A stretch of 64,000 nucleotides of DNA from NCBI GenBank assembly GCA_902609685.1, contig CACLSR010000002.1:235170-299169 (forward strand), read 5' to 3'. Position 1 is the stretch's first letter. Every line of letters begins with the position of its first letter. The translations under genes were made by a program, and so were the position numbers. The notes under the pieces are model-generated. The model made no database searches, was not told the origin of the DNA, and saw only the letters and a program-made list of their open reading frames with translations. This DNA comes from an uncultured Pelagibacteraceae bacterium (GTDB lineage: Bacteria; Pseudomonadota; Alphaproteobacteria; Pelagibacterales; Pelagibacteraceae). This document shows, piece by piece, positions 8,702 through 17,738 of the stretch.

Positions 8702-9460
8702 TTAATTAATCATAATTATTGAAATATTTCTACCATAATCATTTAGATTTAATTTTAATGATCTTCTTGCACTAAAAAAATTATTTTTTTTATCGAATGT
8801 ATCAATTTTAATCATATCAATTTTATTGATTTTTTGTGATTTAAGTTGAGATTTGACATAATTTGGTAAATCAAAATAAATTAATTCGTTTTTATTTTTA
8901 AAGAAAATTTTGTTTTTTTTGTGTTTTTTAATAAATTTCTTTTTAAAGTCAGCTTTTACCTCGTAGTTTTTTTGAGTAATTGACGGACCAATTGCTCCTA
9001 TAATGTTTTTTGGATTACACCCCTTTTTATGCATAAAATTAATAACATTTTTTATTATCCCTCTATACGCGCCTTTCCAACCAGCATGGATAGCCGCGAT
9101 AATTTTTTTTTCATAGTCATATAATAACACTGGTACGCAATCAGCGGTCAATACAGCTATTGGCAGTTTTTTTTGATTAGTTATAATTGCGTCAGCTTTA
9201 ATTTTTTTTTTTAATTTAGAGTTTTCATTTAGAAAAACCAACCTATTGCTATGTACTTGATGTACTAAATAAATATTTTTTGCTTTTTTCCCTATTTTAT
9301 CTTTGACAATCTTTAAATTTTTTAAAATATTATTTTTGTTGTCATGAGAACCGGGACCACAATTTAGACTTTTATATATCCCTTTTGATTTACCTCCATT
9401 TTTATTAAAAAAACCATGACTTATATTTTTGTTTTTTAATAATTTTCGAGAGGTGATCAG
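8702..9460 (-). CDS. pgeF: Purine nucleoside phosphorylase/laccase-domain protein YfiH (PgeF) with non-canonical start
   Basis: YfiH/PgeF family proteins have purine nucleoside phosphorylase activity and are linked to peptidoglycan editing. The obvious reading frame starts at a TTG (9241), but homology continues upstream in the same frame. It includes [11 protein letters not shown] (the family HGFFTRxGG signature), [10 protein letters not shown] and YLVHQVHSN, where His-Gln-x-His residues belong to the active site. The C-terminal part has [18 protein letters not shown] and [11 protein letters not shown], with the Cys and His metal ligands. The frame is closed by a stop at 9470-9472 and contains no ATG, GTG or TTG before the conserved region. 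A CTG at 9458-9460, seven bases after an AGGA, is my best start (252 residues). The gene overlaps midA by a few bases. Confidence 0.8.
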   Translation of the reverse strand: MITSRKLLKNKNISHGFFNKNGGKSKGIYKSLNCGPGSHDNKNNILKNLKIVKDKIGKKAKNIYLVHQVHSNRLVFLNENSKLKKKIKADAIITNQKKLPIAVLTADCVPVLLYDYEKKIIAAIHAGWKGAYRGIIKNVINFMHKKGCNPKNIIGAIGPSITQKNYEVKADFKKKFIKKHKKNKIFFKNKNELIYFDLPNYVKSQLKSQKINKIDMIKIDTFDKKNNFFSARRSLKLNLNDYGRNISIIMIN

Positions 9461-9461
9461 A

Positions 9462-10505
9462 TCAAAATCCTAAATTAAAATTGTTTTTTTGATTTTTTAT
9501 TAACATAACTTTAAACAATTTTCCCATTTGTTTATCATCTGTTAGTCTTTTTAATCTGTAATAAATATCTGCTTTTTTTAAAAAGTTTTGATTTTTTGCA
9601 ATCATCCCAGCTCTTTCGTAGATACCCATTTTTGTAAGAAATTCTTTTTGTGTTGTGAAACTATGCTTTAATCCACCCAGTTTTTTTATTATTTTTTCAA
9701 ATAATCGGAAATTTATATTATGCGTGATATCTGAGTTCCCAATTTTAGCTAAAACATCTGAATATTCGTGTTTATATAATGCCTGTAAAGTATTTTTCAT
9801 TTTATCTTCATTATATCCATAATCTATGATTAAAATTCCCCCAGATCTTACTTTGATTATTTTTGAAATTTGTTTCAGATAATTAATACCAAGCTCTGAA
9901 TATTCTATAAAACTCTGGTTTTTAGATATTTTAAAATTAATCTTTTTTTCATAATTTTTCATATTAATCTTTTTTTCTGAGAAAGAGGTTATTTTTTTGT
10001 TTAAACTAACAAACTTTTCAAACCAAAGATTTCCTTTTTTTTCAAATTGTTTAATTGCAAGTGCATCAAAAAACTCATTTGCAACAAATATACTAGGAAT
10101 TTTTTTAATCTTTTTTAAATCATTTATCCAATTTACATCTGAATTTAATAATTCTTTTTTTTGTATTTTCTTTAGAGTAGGACTTATCTCATAAATTACC
10201 AACCTACAGGATTTGAAAAACGATGGAAATTTTTTAAAACTTTCTATAAGAATTTTCATCATTGCAGCATTTCCTGCTCCAAGTTCGATTAAGTTGAATT
10301 CTTTTGGTGACCCTATACTTTTCCAAAAACTGACAACCCAAATAGCAATCATTTCAGAAAATAATCTTGATACATTAGGAGCTGTAATAAAATCTCCTTT
10401 TTTGCCGAATGGATTTTTTTTTATGTAATACCCAGACTTTTTATTATACAAAGAGATATTGATAAACTTGTCTAAGGGTAAATTAACTATTTTGTCTGTT
10501 TTCAT
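9462..10505 (-). CDS. MidA-family SAM-dependent methyltransferase (NDUFAF7 homologue)
   Basis: This is a class I methyltransferase of the MidA/DUF185 family. The mitochondrial member NDUFAF7 dimethylates an arginine of complex I subunit NDUFS2; the bacterial role is not settled. The 347 residues include the conserved N-terminal GKKGDFITAPNVSRLFSEMI, the SAM-binding motif NLIELGAGNAAMM, the family block FVANEFFDALAIKQF, and GGILIIDYGYN. It overlaps the 3' end of lgt by 23 nt and is followed by pgeF. lgt-midA-pgeF adjacency is common in alphaproteobacteria. A complex I assembly role is a reasonable inference for this aerobic lineage. Confidence 0.9.
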   Translation of the reverse strand: MKTDKIVNLPLDKFINISLYNKKSGYYIKKNPFGKKGDFITAPNVSRLFSEMIAIWVVSFWKSIGSPKEFNLIELGAGNAAMMKILIESFKKFPSFFKSCRLVIYEISPTLKKIQKKELLNSDVNWINDLKKIKKIPSIFVANEFFDALAIKQFEKKGNLWFEKFVSLNKKITSFSEKKINMKNYEKKINFKISKNQSFIEYSELGINYLKQISKIIKVRSGGILIIDYGYNEDKMKNTLQALYKHEYSDVLAKIGNSDITHNINFRLFEKIIKKLGGLKHSFTTQKEFLTKMGIYERAGMIAKNQNFLKKADIYYRLKRLTDDKQMGKLFKVMLIKNQKNNFNLGF

Positions 10506-11265
10506 ATTTAGAGATTAATAAATAACATCCGATTATTAAAAAAAAGATACTTATAAGTTGTCCCATAGTTAAGCTGAATAATAAATAGCCCAGTTGGTCA
10601 TCAGGAACTCTTAAAAACTCAATTAAAAATCTAAAAATTGAGTAAAAAACTAAAAATATACCAGAGATAAAACCAGGTCTTTTGGAGAAACTCTTATTTT
10701 TGAAATATAATAGAACTAAAAATAGAACTATACCCTCAAAAAATGCTTCATATAACTGAGTAGGATGTCGATATAAATTATCTATTTGTGTAAATTGGAC
10801 TGCCCAAGCAACATTTGTTTCGACACCGTAAAGTTCTGAATTTATAAAATTTGCTATTCTGCCAAAAAAAATACCAATGGGTGAAACAAAAGACACAATA
10901 TCTAAATAACTAAATGAATTTTGTGAATTTCTTTTAGCAAAAAGGTAACTCGCAATTATGATCCCTATAACTCCCCCATGAAATGACATACCACCCTGCC
11001 AAATTTTAAAGATATCAAATAAATTATTGATATAAAATTCAAAGTTATAAAATATAACATACCCTAATCTGCCACCAATAATTAAACCTAAAATTAGATA
11101 AGTTAAGTAATCGTCAAATTTTTCCCTTACTTTCAGATCAGAAATAAAAAATTTTTTACTTAAAAACCACCCTAATAAAATACCAACAATATAAGCTAAA
11201 GAATACCATCTAATCTCAAATGAAAAAATTTGAAATGCGACTGGGTCAAAATTATTAATGAACAT
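10483..11265 (-). CDS. lgt: Prolipoprotein diacylglyceryl transferase
   Basis: Lgt transfers diacylglycerol from phosphatidylglycerol to the lipobox cysteine of prolipoproteins in the inner membrane, the first step of lipoprotein maturation. From the ATG at 11265 it has 260 residues; an upstream in-frame start at 11328 would add a non-conserved stretch and run into ubiK. The conserved N-terminus is FDPVAFQIFSFEIRWYSLAY. The signature GGMSFHGGVIG and the segment GRIANFINSELYG with its catalytic Arg and Asn are present. About seven hydrophobic helices are seen. A substrate in this window is BamD, which has a clear lipobox. Confidence 0.96.
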   Translation of the reverse strand: MFINNFDPVAFQIFSFEIRWYSLAYIVGILLGWFLSKKFFISDLKVREKFDDYLTYLILGLIIGGRLGYVIFYNFEFYINNLFDIFKIWQGGMSFHGGVIGIIIASYLFAKRNSQNSFSYLDIVSFVSPIGIFFGRIANFINSELYGVETNVAWAVQFTQIDNLYRHPTQLYEAFFEGIVLFLVLLYFKNKSFSKRPGFISGIFLVFYSIFRFLIEFLRVPDDQLGYLLFSLTMGQLISIFFLIIGCYLLISKYENRQNS

Positions 11266-11315
11266 TTTTATTTTTAAATATAAATTATAATTATAATAAG
11301 TTATTAGATAAATAT

Positions 11316-11567
11316 ATGAAAAACTCAAAGTTTGTAATTGAAAAACTTGCTAAATTATTTGAACAAGGCTTAGTATCGTCAAAAGATATAGCCAATGAAA
11401 TTATGACTATTTTAAAATCTAAAAGAGATGAAATAGTTTTTAAAATGAAGTTAACAAGCAAAGATGAGTTTGAAGTTCTTTCAAAAAGAGTTGAAAATTT
11501 AGAAAAAAAAATTGATCAATTAAAACTTACAAAAAAAAAGAAAACTAAAAAGGCAAAAAGATCTTAG
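11316..11567 (+). CDS. ubiK: UbiK/YqiC (BMFP) family accessory protein
   Basis: This is an 83-residue helical protein of the BMFP/YqiC family; UbiK is an accessory factor for aerobic ubiquinone biosynthesis and has membrane-fusogenic activity in vitro. An N-terminal amphipathic helix is followed by a C-terminal coiled coil (EFEVLSKRVENLEKKIDQLK) and a lysine-rich tail. The coiled coil has the family-typical R-V-x-x-L-E heptads. The gene is divergent from lgt across 50 bp and its last 23 nt overlap the histidine kinase gene on the other strand. A ubiquinone role fits the bc1-dependent respiration encoded nearby. Assignment rests on size, coiled coil and motif rather than catalytic residues. 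Confidence 0.75.
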   Translation: MKNSKFVIEKLAKLFEQGLVSSKDIANEIMTILKSKRDEIVFKMKLTSKDEFEVLSKRVENLEKKIDQLKLTKKKKTKKAKRS

Positions 11568-12864
11568 CTTCTAACCCACCCATTGGTGACTTAGCTAATT
11601 TTATATTTCCCCCGTGTGATCTGATAATGTCCGAAGCTATGGATAATCCAAGTCCAACGCTTGATTTTGTTTCAGCTCGACCTTTATCAATTTTGTAAAA
11701 AGGTTTGAAAACATTATCATATTCTACTTCAGGTATACCCGGTCCGTTGTCTTCAATTTTAATGAATAAGCTGTTACTACTTTTATTAATATCAATATTT
11801 ACTTTTTCTGCATATTTAATTGCATTATCTATAAGATTGTTAACACATCTTTTGATTAAGTTTTTTCTACCACTTATATAAATTCTAGGTGTAATTTTGG
11901 ATGATATATTTTCATTTTCATATTTTTTAACTATTTCATCAACTAATTCGCTAATATTAAATTCTTCATCTTTTTCAAGATATGACGAGCTGGTAAATTG
12001 CAAATATTCATTAAGCATTTTTTCCATTTCGTTAATATCTTCGGATAATTTTTTACTTAATTCTTTATCTTCTATAAATGCTATTTGTAATTTCATTCTT
12101 GTTAAAGGAGTTCTTAAGTCGTGACTGATGCCAGATAACATTTCTGATCTTTGATTAAGATGTCTTAAAATTCTTTTTCTCATTTTATCAAATTCATAAC
12201 CAGCTTGTCTGATTTCTGCTGCACCAGAGGGTTTAAATTCATCAATTTCCTCACCCCGACCAAATTTTTCAGCTGCTTTTGCAAGATTAGTTATTGGTCT
12301 CGTTTGATTTTTTAGAAAAATTAGTGAAATTAAAATCATTATGATTGCAGGAACTGTTATCCATAGTGCAAAGATACGAGCCGAGGAAGTCGTCACTCTA
12401 TCTCTTGGAACTAAAAACTTAAAATACCCAGACTGATATTTTATTCTTATATCAATTAACTCTTTGTATGAGGTTGTATCAAACCAATAATTTTCATTCC
12501 CAAACTTTGACTTAAGTTCCCTTCTTAAAGTTCTATCCATTGGGCTAAACCATCTTTCATCAAAAATATAAGTAAATTTTTTATTATCTATAAAATCTAT
12601 ATTTAAATCCTGGTAAACTGAAAAAACATTTTTTATTTCATCTTTTTTATAAATTTCATCAGAGTAAACTTCTATGAAAGTATTAATTTCATTTACTAAC
12701 GCTTTAGTCATACCTTTGTTTGTCTTGATCCAGAGGCTATCAAAAAAAACAATAGTAATTACTAATTGTAAAACTATGACTGGAACAGCAACAATTAATA
12801 AAGCTCTGTAAAATAATCTTTTTGGAAGTATATTTTTAAAAAATTTACTCAATCCATAGAACAT
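11545..12864 (-). CDS. EnvZ-type sensor histidine kinase
   Basis: This is a membrane sensor kinase partner of the response regulator encoded just upstream. TM1 spans about residues 20-42, a periplasmic sensor region runs to about 160, and TM2 spans about 163-185. A HAMP linker (RPITNLAKAAEKFGRG) comes next, then the HisKA box GISHDLRTPLTRM with the phospho-acceptor H248, and the ATPase domain with N-box NLIDNAIKYA and G-boxes DNGPGIP and GLGLSI. It overlaps the response regulator by 20 nt, so the pair is translationally coupled. The kinase resembles the EnvZ group; its signal cannot be told from the sequence. Confidence 0.92.
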   Translation of the reverse strand: MFYGLSKFFKNILPKRLFYRALLIVAVPVIVLQLVITIVFFDSLWIKTNKGMTKALVNEINTFIEVYSDEIYKKDEIKNVFSVYQDLNIDFIDNKKFTYIFDERWFSPMDRTLRRELKSKFGNENYWFDTTSYKELIDIRIKYQSGYFKFLVPRDRVTTSSARIFALWITVPAIIMILISLIFLKNQTRPITNLAKAAEKFGRGEEIDEFKPSGAAEIRQAGYEFDKMRKRILRHLNQRSEMLSGISHDLRTPLTRMKLQIAFIEDKELSKKLSEDINEMEKMLNEYLQFTSSSYLEKDEEFNISELVDEIVKKYENENISSKITPRIYISGRKNLIKRCVNNLIDNAIKYAEKVNIDINKSSNSLFIKIEDNGPGIPEVEYDNVFKPFYKIDKGRAETKSSVGLGLSIASDIIRSHGGNIKLAKSPMGGLEAKIFLPF

Positions 12865-13522
12865 ATCCAGCTCCTCTTATTGTTTGTAAAAACTTTGGAT
12901 TTTTTGGATCAATTTCAATTTTTTTTCTAAGTCTTGTGATAATAACATCTATTGATCTCTCTTTATCAAGCTCAGTTAAAATACCAATATCTTCCCGTGA
13001 AAAAGTTTTACCAGGATTATTAATCATTTTTTCTAAAATTTTTTTCTCTGTGTTATTAATTTTGTACTCTGTATTTTTCTTGATTATTAGTTGTTTATTC
13101 AAATCGATTTTAATATTTTCAAATTGTATTACTCGTTTTTGATCACTTTTTTTTGTTTTTTGAATTATATTTTGAATTCTCAATATTAACTCCTTAGGTT
13201 CGAAAGGTTTTGGAAGATAGTCATCAGCACCAACTTCTAAACCCTCAACTCTTTCATTTGCTCCACCTTTCGCGGTTAATAAAATCACAGGTGTATCCAA
13301 TTTTTTTTGATTTTCTTTAATAAACTCTAAGCCACTTTTTCCAGGCATCATAATATCTAGTATGATTAGATCAAATTTGATTATTTGTATTTTTTTAAAA
13401 GCATCTTCTGCACTATTTGCAGTTGTAATCAAGTAATTATTTTCATTTAAATATTTTTTAACAAGAGTTCTGATACCCTCATCATCATCAACAACTAAAA
13501 TATGAGCTACAAAATTATCCAT
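12845..13522 (-). CDS. petR: OmpR-family response regulator (PetR-like)
   Basis: The protein has an N-terminal receiver domain and a C-terminal winged-helix DNA-binding domain (225 residues). The receiver has the acidic pocket VVDDDEG, the phospho-acceptor D56 in ILDIMMPGKSG, T83 and K105 (LPKPFEPKEL). The output domain shows the Trans_Reg_C pattern, with SREDIGILTE and RSIDVIITRLRKKIE. It overlaps the MarR gene by 8 nt and the kinase by 20 nt, giving a three-gene operon. In Rhodobacter capsulatus a MarR-type PetP and OmpR-type PetR pair is linked to the bc1 genes. The name follows that gene pairing and is an inference; OmpR-like would be the cautious label. Confidence 0.85.
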   Translation of the reverse strand: MDNFVAHILVVDDDEGIRTLVKKYLNENNYLITTANSAEDAFKKIQIIKFDLIILDIMMPGKSGLEFIKENQKKLDTPVILLTAKGGANERVEGLEVGADDYLPKPFEPKELILRIQNIIQKTKKSDQKRVIQFENIKIDLNKQLIIKKNTEYKINNTEKKILEKMINNPGKTFSREDIGILTELDKERSIDVIITRLRKKIEIDPKNPKFLQTIRGAGYVLWIE

Positions 13523-13952
13523 TAATTATTTTTTTTAAAACGCTGTCAAAGTTAATGACTTCTTCTGAGCTTGAATTAAGTAAAGCGCTATGAATTCTTT
13601 TTTTTTGAATTTCAAAAATTTCATTAAATATTTTTTTTCCTTTATCATTAAGAAATACATGTTTTATTCTTGTATCCTGCTCATCTTTTTTAAAAATTAT
13701 TATGTCTAGTTTAATTAGATCTTTTAAAACTCTATTAAGGCTTTGCTTGGTTACTTTAAGTCTTTTGAGCAATTCTGAAATAGTTATCCCTTCATACATG
13801 GATAACAAATGAATGACCTTTTGGTGTGCTTGGCCAATTTTATACTTATTTAATATTTTTTTTGAGTCTGAAAATGTTTCTCTGTAACTTATAAAAAGCT
13901 TTTCGATCAAATCTTTTAATTGATCATCTTTTAGATATAAAAGTTGTTTCAT
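13515..13952 (-). CDS. petP: MarR-family transcriptional regulator (PetP-like)
   Basis: This is a 145-residue winged-helix regulator of the MarR family. The recognition region is ITISELLKRLKVTKQSLNRV, followed by the wing with the family DxR element (KKDEQDTRIKHVFLNDKGK). N- and C-terminal helices form the dimer interface. It is the first gene of an operon with an OmpR-type regulator and a histidine kinase, overlapping the former by 8 nt. This MarR-OmpR order is the one called petP-petR in photosynthetic alphaproteobacteria. The upstream region is shared with divergent ilvE, so control of both is possible. Confidence 0.82.
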   Translation of the reverse strand: MKQLLYLKDDQLKDLIEKLFISYRETFSDSKKILNKYKIGQAHQKVIHLLSMYEGITISELLKRLKVTKQSLNRVLKDLIKLDIIIFKKDEQDTRIKHVFLNDKGKKIFNEIFEIQKKRIHSALLNSSSEEVINFDSVLKKIING

Positions 13953-13967
13953 TATTGGTAAGTTATA

Positions 13968-13996
13968 TTGACATATTACAGATACAAAGATATTTT
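13968..13996 (+). promoter_or_regulatory. Predicted sigma70 promoter of ilvE
   Basis: TTGACA at 13968-13973 is a perfect -35 element. After exactly 17 bases comes TATTTT at 13991-13996 as a -10 element. The predicted start of transcription near 14003 leaves a leader of about 20 nt before the ilvE ATG. The site lies in the 70-bp region shared with the divergent MarR gene. Confidence 0.5.
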
Positions 13997-14022
13997 TTCA
14001 GTAAGAATTTTTTTATTTCATA

Positions 14023-14904
14023 ATGATACCCTACGATAAAAGATCAGGTAAAATATGGTACAATGGCGAATTAGTCGATTGGTCTGATGTTAAGGTTCAT
14101 GTTCTTAGCCATGGGTTACATTATGCAAGCTGTGTTTTCGAGGGAGAACGTGTGTATGATGGTTCGATTTTTAAATTAGAAGAACATACTTCAAGATTAT
14201 TTTACTCCGCGAAGAGAATGGGAATTGAAATACCATATAGCGAAGATGAGATTAATAAAGCGAGCAATAAATTAATTTCTACTCAAAAAGTAGAGAATGG
14301 ATATGTCAGACCTGTAGTTTGGAGAGGTAGTGAAATGATGGCTATTTCAGCTCAGCAAACAAAAATTCATGTAGCAATTGCAACTTGGGAGTGGGGTTCA
14401 TATTTTGACCCTAAACTTAAGGTTGAAGGTATCAAATTAAATATCTCAAATTGGCGAAGACCCGCACCTAACACTATTCCTTGGGACACAAAAGCTTCTG
14501 GATTATATATGATTTGTACCCTTTCAAAACACGAGGCTGAAAAGCAAGGTTATACAGACTCACTTATGTTAGATCATGAAGATAATATTGCAGAAGCAAC
14601 TGGAGCAAATATTTTTTTCAAAGATAAAAATGGTGAGCTACATACTCCGATACCAGATTCTTTTTTAGATGGAATTACTCGAAGAACTGTAATTCAAATT
14701 GCAAAATCTAAAAATATCAAAGTACATGAAAGAAAAATAAAACCAGAAGAATTAAAAGATTTTGATGGATGTTTTTTAACAGGAACTGCAGCTGAAGTAA
14801 CTCCTGTATCTACTATTGCAGAATATCAATTTAAAGTCTGCGATTTGATAATTGATTTAAATGAAAGTTATTTAGCTTTGGTTAAAAAGAAAAAAGCTGC
14901 TTAA
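14023..14904 (+). CDS. ilvE: Branched-chain amino acid aminotransferase
   Basis: IlvE performs the last step of valine, leucine and isoleucine synthesis by transferring the amino group from glutamate to the branched 2-oxo acid. It is a fold-type IV PLP enzyme of 293 residues. Visible landmarks are HVLSHGLHYASCVFEGERVY near residue 26, the PLP-lysine segment PWDTKASGLYMI, EATGANIFF, and FLTGTAAEVTPV near the end. It stands alone on the plus strand and overlaps the pgsA end by 4 nt. A D-amino acid or aminodeoxychorismate-lyase paralogue is less likely given the FEG-E-R pattern. Confidence 0.94.
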   Translation: MIPYDKRSGKIWYNGELVDWSDVKVHVLSHGLHYASCVFEGERVYDGSIFKLEEHTSRLFYSAKRMGIEIPYSEDEINKASNKLISTQKVENGYVRPVVWRGSEMMAISAQQTKIHVAIATWEWGSYFDPKLKVEGIKLNISNWRRPAPNTIPWDTKASGLYMICTLSKHEAEKQGYTDSLMLDHEDNIAEATGANIFFKDKNGELHTPIPDSFLDGITRRTVIQIAKSKNIKVHERKIKPEELKDFDGCFLTGTAAEVTPVSTIAEYQFKVCDLIIDLNESYLALVKKKKAA

Positions 14905-15485
14905 TCTTTATTGTCTTCTGATATAGCGTGGTCTATTCCTTTACGTATATACTCGTAACCTGTGAAAAGAGTCAAAGCTGCTGATAGCCATAATAAAATT
15001 ATACCAATAGTTTGAGCATTATAGTCTTGAAAATTGATAATTTTATTTCCTGTATCTCCAGAAAGTAAAAGACCAATAGAGACCATTTGTAAAACTGTTT
15101 TTAATTTTGCTAGATTAGAGACAGGTAGTTTAATTTTACCTTTAGCTAAAAATTCCCTAAGACCCGATATTAATATTTCTCTTGTCAAAATTATAATTGC
15201 AGCAATAACCTCATAATTTTTAATTGTACCATCCATAACTAATAAAATTAGTGCAGCAGCTACAATAATTTTATCTGCTATTGGATCTAATAATTCTCCC
15301 AATTTAGATTCTTCTCCGAGTAGTCTAGCCAACATTCCATCCAAAAAATCTGTAAAGGATGCAATTATGAATAATACTAAAGCCGTTAAATCTCCATAAA
15401 ATCCAGGTAAATAGAAAGCTAAAACAAAAAAAGGTACAATTAAAATTCTACCTACTGTAAGTATGTTGGGTATTTTTCTTAGCAT
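14901..15485 (-). CDS. pgsA: CDP-diacylglycerol-glycerol-3-phosphate 3-phosphatidyltransferase
   Basis: PgsA makes phosphatidylglycerophosphate, the committed precursor of phosphatidylglycerol, in the inner membrane. The 194 residues hold the CDP-alcohol phosphotransferase signature with correct spacing, DFLDGMLARLLGEESKLGEL then LDPIADK, including the three key aspartates. About four to five hydrophobic helices are visible. The N-terminus IPNILTVGRILIVPFFVLA is typical of the family. It lies 5 nt after uvrC, an adjacency conserved in many proteobacteria, at the end of the uvrB-SDR-folB-uvrC-pgsA run. Its product also supplies the diacylglycerol donor used by Lgt. Confidence 0.95.
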   Translation of the reverse strand: MLRKIPNILTVGRILIVPFFVLAFYLPGFYGDLTALVLFIIASFTDFLDGMLARLLGEESKLGELLDPIADKIIVAAALILLVMDGTIKNYEVIAAIIILTREILISGLREFLAKGKIKLPVSNLAKLKTVLQMVSIGLLLSGDTGNKIINFQDYNAQTIGIILLWLSAALTLFTGYEYIRKGIDHAISEDNKD

Positions 15486-15490
15486 AATTT

Positions 15491-17326
15491 CTATTCGTGA
15501 AAGAAGTTATATATCTTTTTTGCAACTTTTTCCTCAACGCCCTCAACTGATTTTATTTCATCTAGACTAGCAGACTCTACTGCTCGAGCAGATCCAAAAT
15601 GATTTAATAAAGCTCTTTTTCTGATAGATCCAATACCCTCAATCTGATCTAACAAAGACTTACTAATCCCCCTTTTTCTCTTTGCTCTATGAGCGCTAAT
15701 TGCAAAACGATGAGACTCATCTCTTATTCTTTGAAGAAAGAAAAGAGTAGGGTCATTTTTATTAAATTTATATTCTTTGCCATTATGAAAAAAAGTTTCA
15801 TTGCCACTATTTCTAAATTTTCCCTTAGCAATCGCGATAATTGGTATTTCGTGAAGTCCTAATTCATTTAGAGAGTCTCTTGCAACAGAATATTGACCTT
15901 TTCCGCCGTCAACTATTACTAAATCAGGTAATGAGAGATAATTGTCTTTTTCTTGAATTGCTCTTTTAAACCTTCTGTTCAATACTTCTCGCATCATTCC
16001 ATAATCATCTTGTTCATTCTTTTTAGATTTAATGTTAAATTTTCGATATCTTTTCTTAATAAAACCTTCTTCACCGAATGCAATTAAGGCCCCGACACTA
16101 TTTGTTCCTTGAATATGGCTATTATCATAAACCTCTACTAAATTTATATTTGTCTCAAGATTAAATTTACTCGCAACTGAGTCAAATAATTCTCTATTAT
16201 TCTGACTTTCATAAAGTTTTCGATTTAAACTTTCTTTTGCATTTTTGGTTGCTTGATTGATAACTTTTAGTTTTGATCCTTTTTTTGCAACAGATAAGTT
16301 TACTTGTTTACCTTCTTTTTTAGAGAGAGTTTTTTCAATCAGATTTTTTTCTTTTATTTCTTCGGAAATTATTATCGATGAAGGCACACTTTTATTTTCA
16401 TAAAATTGTGAAACAAAAGAATTAAGTATGTTACTTAGACTTTCATCAGGATCATGTTTTGGAAAAAATGCCTGGTTACCCCAATTTTGTTTTGAACGAT
16501 AAAAAAAAACCTGAATACAAGTTTTTCCAGACTCTTTATAACCTGCAATCACATCAGCCTCGATTAAATTTGCTTCATTGATTCTTTGGGAAGATTGAAT
16601 AATATTTAATGATTTTATTCTATCTCTCAAAATTACAGCTTTCTCAAAATCTAAATCTTCACTAGCTTTTTCCATCTGATCTGAAAGACTTTTTTGAATT
16701 TTTCTTGATTTTCCTGAAACGAATTCTATCGCATCATCAACAGTCTTCTTGTAGTCTTCCTTTTCGACATATCCAACACAAGGTCCAGAACACCTTTTAA
16801 TTTGATAAAGAATGCATGGTCGTTCTCGATTTTTGAAAACTGTATCATCGCATACTCTTAAATGGAAAATTTTTTGTATCATCTTTATAGTCCAATTTGC
16901 TGAACCAGCTGATGCAAATGGACCAAAATAAAAACCTTCCTTGGTTTTTTTTCCTCTGTGTCGTCTTATCTGAGGCCAGACGTCTTTATTACCAATAAAT
17001 ATAAAAGGAAAAGATTTATCATCTCTAAGTAAAATATTAAATTTCGGTTTATGCTTTTTAATTAAGTTGGCTTCAAGCAATAAAGCCTCACTTTCATTCG
17101 AGGTCGTAGTAATCTCAAGCTTTTTCGTTTGAGATAACATTCTCTCTGTTCTTATAATATGGTTTTTTTCTGCAATATAACTCTTAAGTCTATTAGGTAA
17201 ATTTTTTGCTTTACCAACATAAAGAATTTCTCCTTTGTCGTTAAGCATGCGGTAAACACCAGGTAGTTTAGGTATTAATGGTAGTTCTTTTTTAATTACT
17301 TCTTTTCCAATTTCAGAACTTATCAT
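15491..17326 (-). CDS. uvrC: Excinuclease ABC subunit C
   Basis: UvrC makes both incisions around a lesion during nucleotide excision repair after UvrB loading. From the ATG at 17326 it has 611 residues; a TTG ten codons upstream overlaps folB more deeply and is less likely. Domains in order: GIY-YIG nuclease (GVYRMLN then [10 protein letters not shown]), a cysteine-rich region ([17 protein letters not shown]), the UVR UvrB-binding helices ([15 protein letters not shown]), the RNase H-like second nuclease ([25 protein letters not shown]), and tandem helix-hairpin-helix motifs at the C-terminus. It lies near uvrB on the same strand, separated by two folate-type genes. Confidence 0.97.
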   Translation of the reverse strand: MISSEIGKEVIKKELPLIPKLPGVYRMLNDKGEILYVGKAKNLPNRLKSYIAEKNHIIRTERMLSQTKKLEITTTSNESEALLLEANLIKKHKPKFNILLRDDKSFPFIFIGNKDVWPQIRRHRGKKTKEGFYFGPFASAGSANWTIKMIQKIFHLRVCDDTVFKNRERPCILYQIKRCSGPCVGYVEKEDYKKTVDDAIEFVSGKSRKIQKSLSDQMEKASEDLDFEKAVILRDRIKSLNIIQSSQRINEANLIEADVIAGYKESGKTCIQVFFYRSKQNWGNQAFFPKHDPDESLSNILNSFVSQFYENKSVPSSIIISEEIKEKNLIEKTLSKKEGKQVNLSVAKKGSKLKVINQATKNAKESLNRKLYESQNNRELFDSVASKFNLETNINLVEVYDNSHIQGTNSVGALIAFGEEGFIKKRYRKFNIKSKKNEQDDYGMMREVLNRRFKRAIQEKDNYLSLPDLVIVDGGKGQYSVARDSLNELGLHEIPIIAIAKGKFRNSGNETFFHNGKEYKFNKNDPTLFFLQRIRDESHRFAISAHRAKRKRGISKSLLDQIEGIGSIRKRALLNHFGSARAVESASLDEIKSVEGVEEKVAKKIYNFFHE

Positions 17327-17738
17327 GACTTCTTTTTTTGGTAATTTGTATACCAACTGATGAGCATTGTTTTAAAATTTCTAATTTTTCAATTTTGAGC
17401 ATTATTTTTGCAATCCTTTTATCCTTAAACAATTCATCAAAAACAGACTCTGCAAGTGTTTCTAAAAAATTGTAATGTTTCTTTTTTACTAGTTTTGTAA
17501 TTAATTTGACAATTGTGCTGTAGTTGACAATAGATTTAATATCTTTGTCATTTGAAGGTTTTTTATCTTGATAGTCAATTTCAAGGCTAAACTTAACTTT
17601 TTGAGTTTTTTCTTTTTCAAAATCATAGTATCCAAGTTTTAAATCCAAAATTAATTCATTAATAAGAATCTTTTTCTCATAATTAAATAAGCTTTTAGAC
17701 TTATCAATTTTTACAATTTTAAGATTATTTTTTTTCAC
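17313..17738 (-). CDS. folB: Dihydroneopterin aldolase family protein FolB
   Basis: FolB converts 7,8-dihydroneopterin to 6-hydroxymethyl-7,8-dihydropterin and glycolaldehyde in folate synthesis. The 141-residue frame starts with GTG in a GTGA overlap with the upstream SDR gene. Family features are [20 protein letters not shown] (the catalytic Glu region), [12 protein letters not shown], and [17 protein letters not shown], where the last block contains the conserved E-x-L-A-E. About 20 extra residues precede the conserved core. It overlaps the 5' end of uvrC by 14 nt. The next-door PTR1-like reductase supports a pterin role. Some FolB relatives act as epimerases, which cannot be excluded. Confidence 0.85.
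   Translation of the reverse strand: MKKNNLKIVKIDKSKSLFNYEKKILINELILDLKLGYYDFEKEKTQKVKFSLEIDYQDKKPSNDKDIKSIVNYSTIVKLITKLVKKKHYNFLETLAESVFDELFKDKRIAKIMLKIEKLEILKQCSSVGIQITKKRSHDKF

Noticed and set aside
9241..9243. TTG as the pgeF start
   Set aside because: It would remove the conserved HGFF and GPGSHD segments that are encoded in the same frame upstream.
11266..11328. Upstream extension of lgt
   Set aside because: It adds a non-conserved Tyr-rich stretch and would overlap the divergent ubiK start; the Met at 11265 begins the conserved region.
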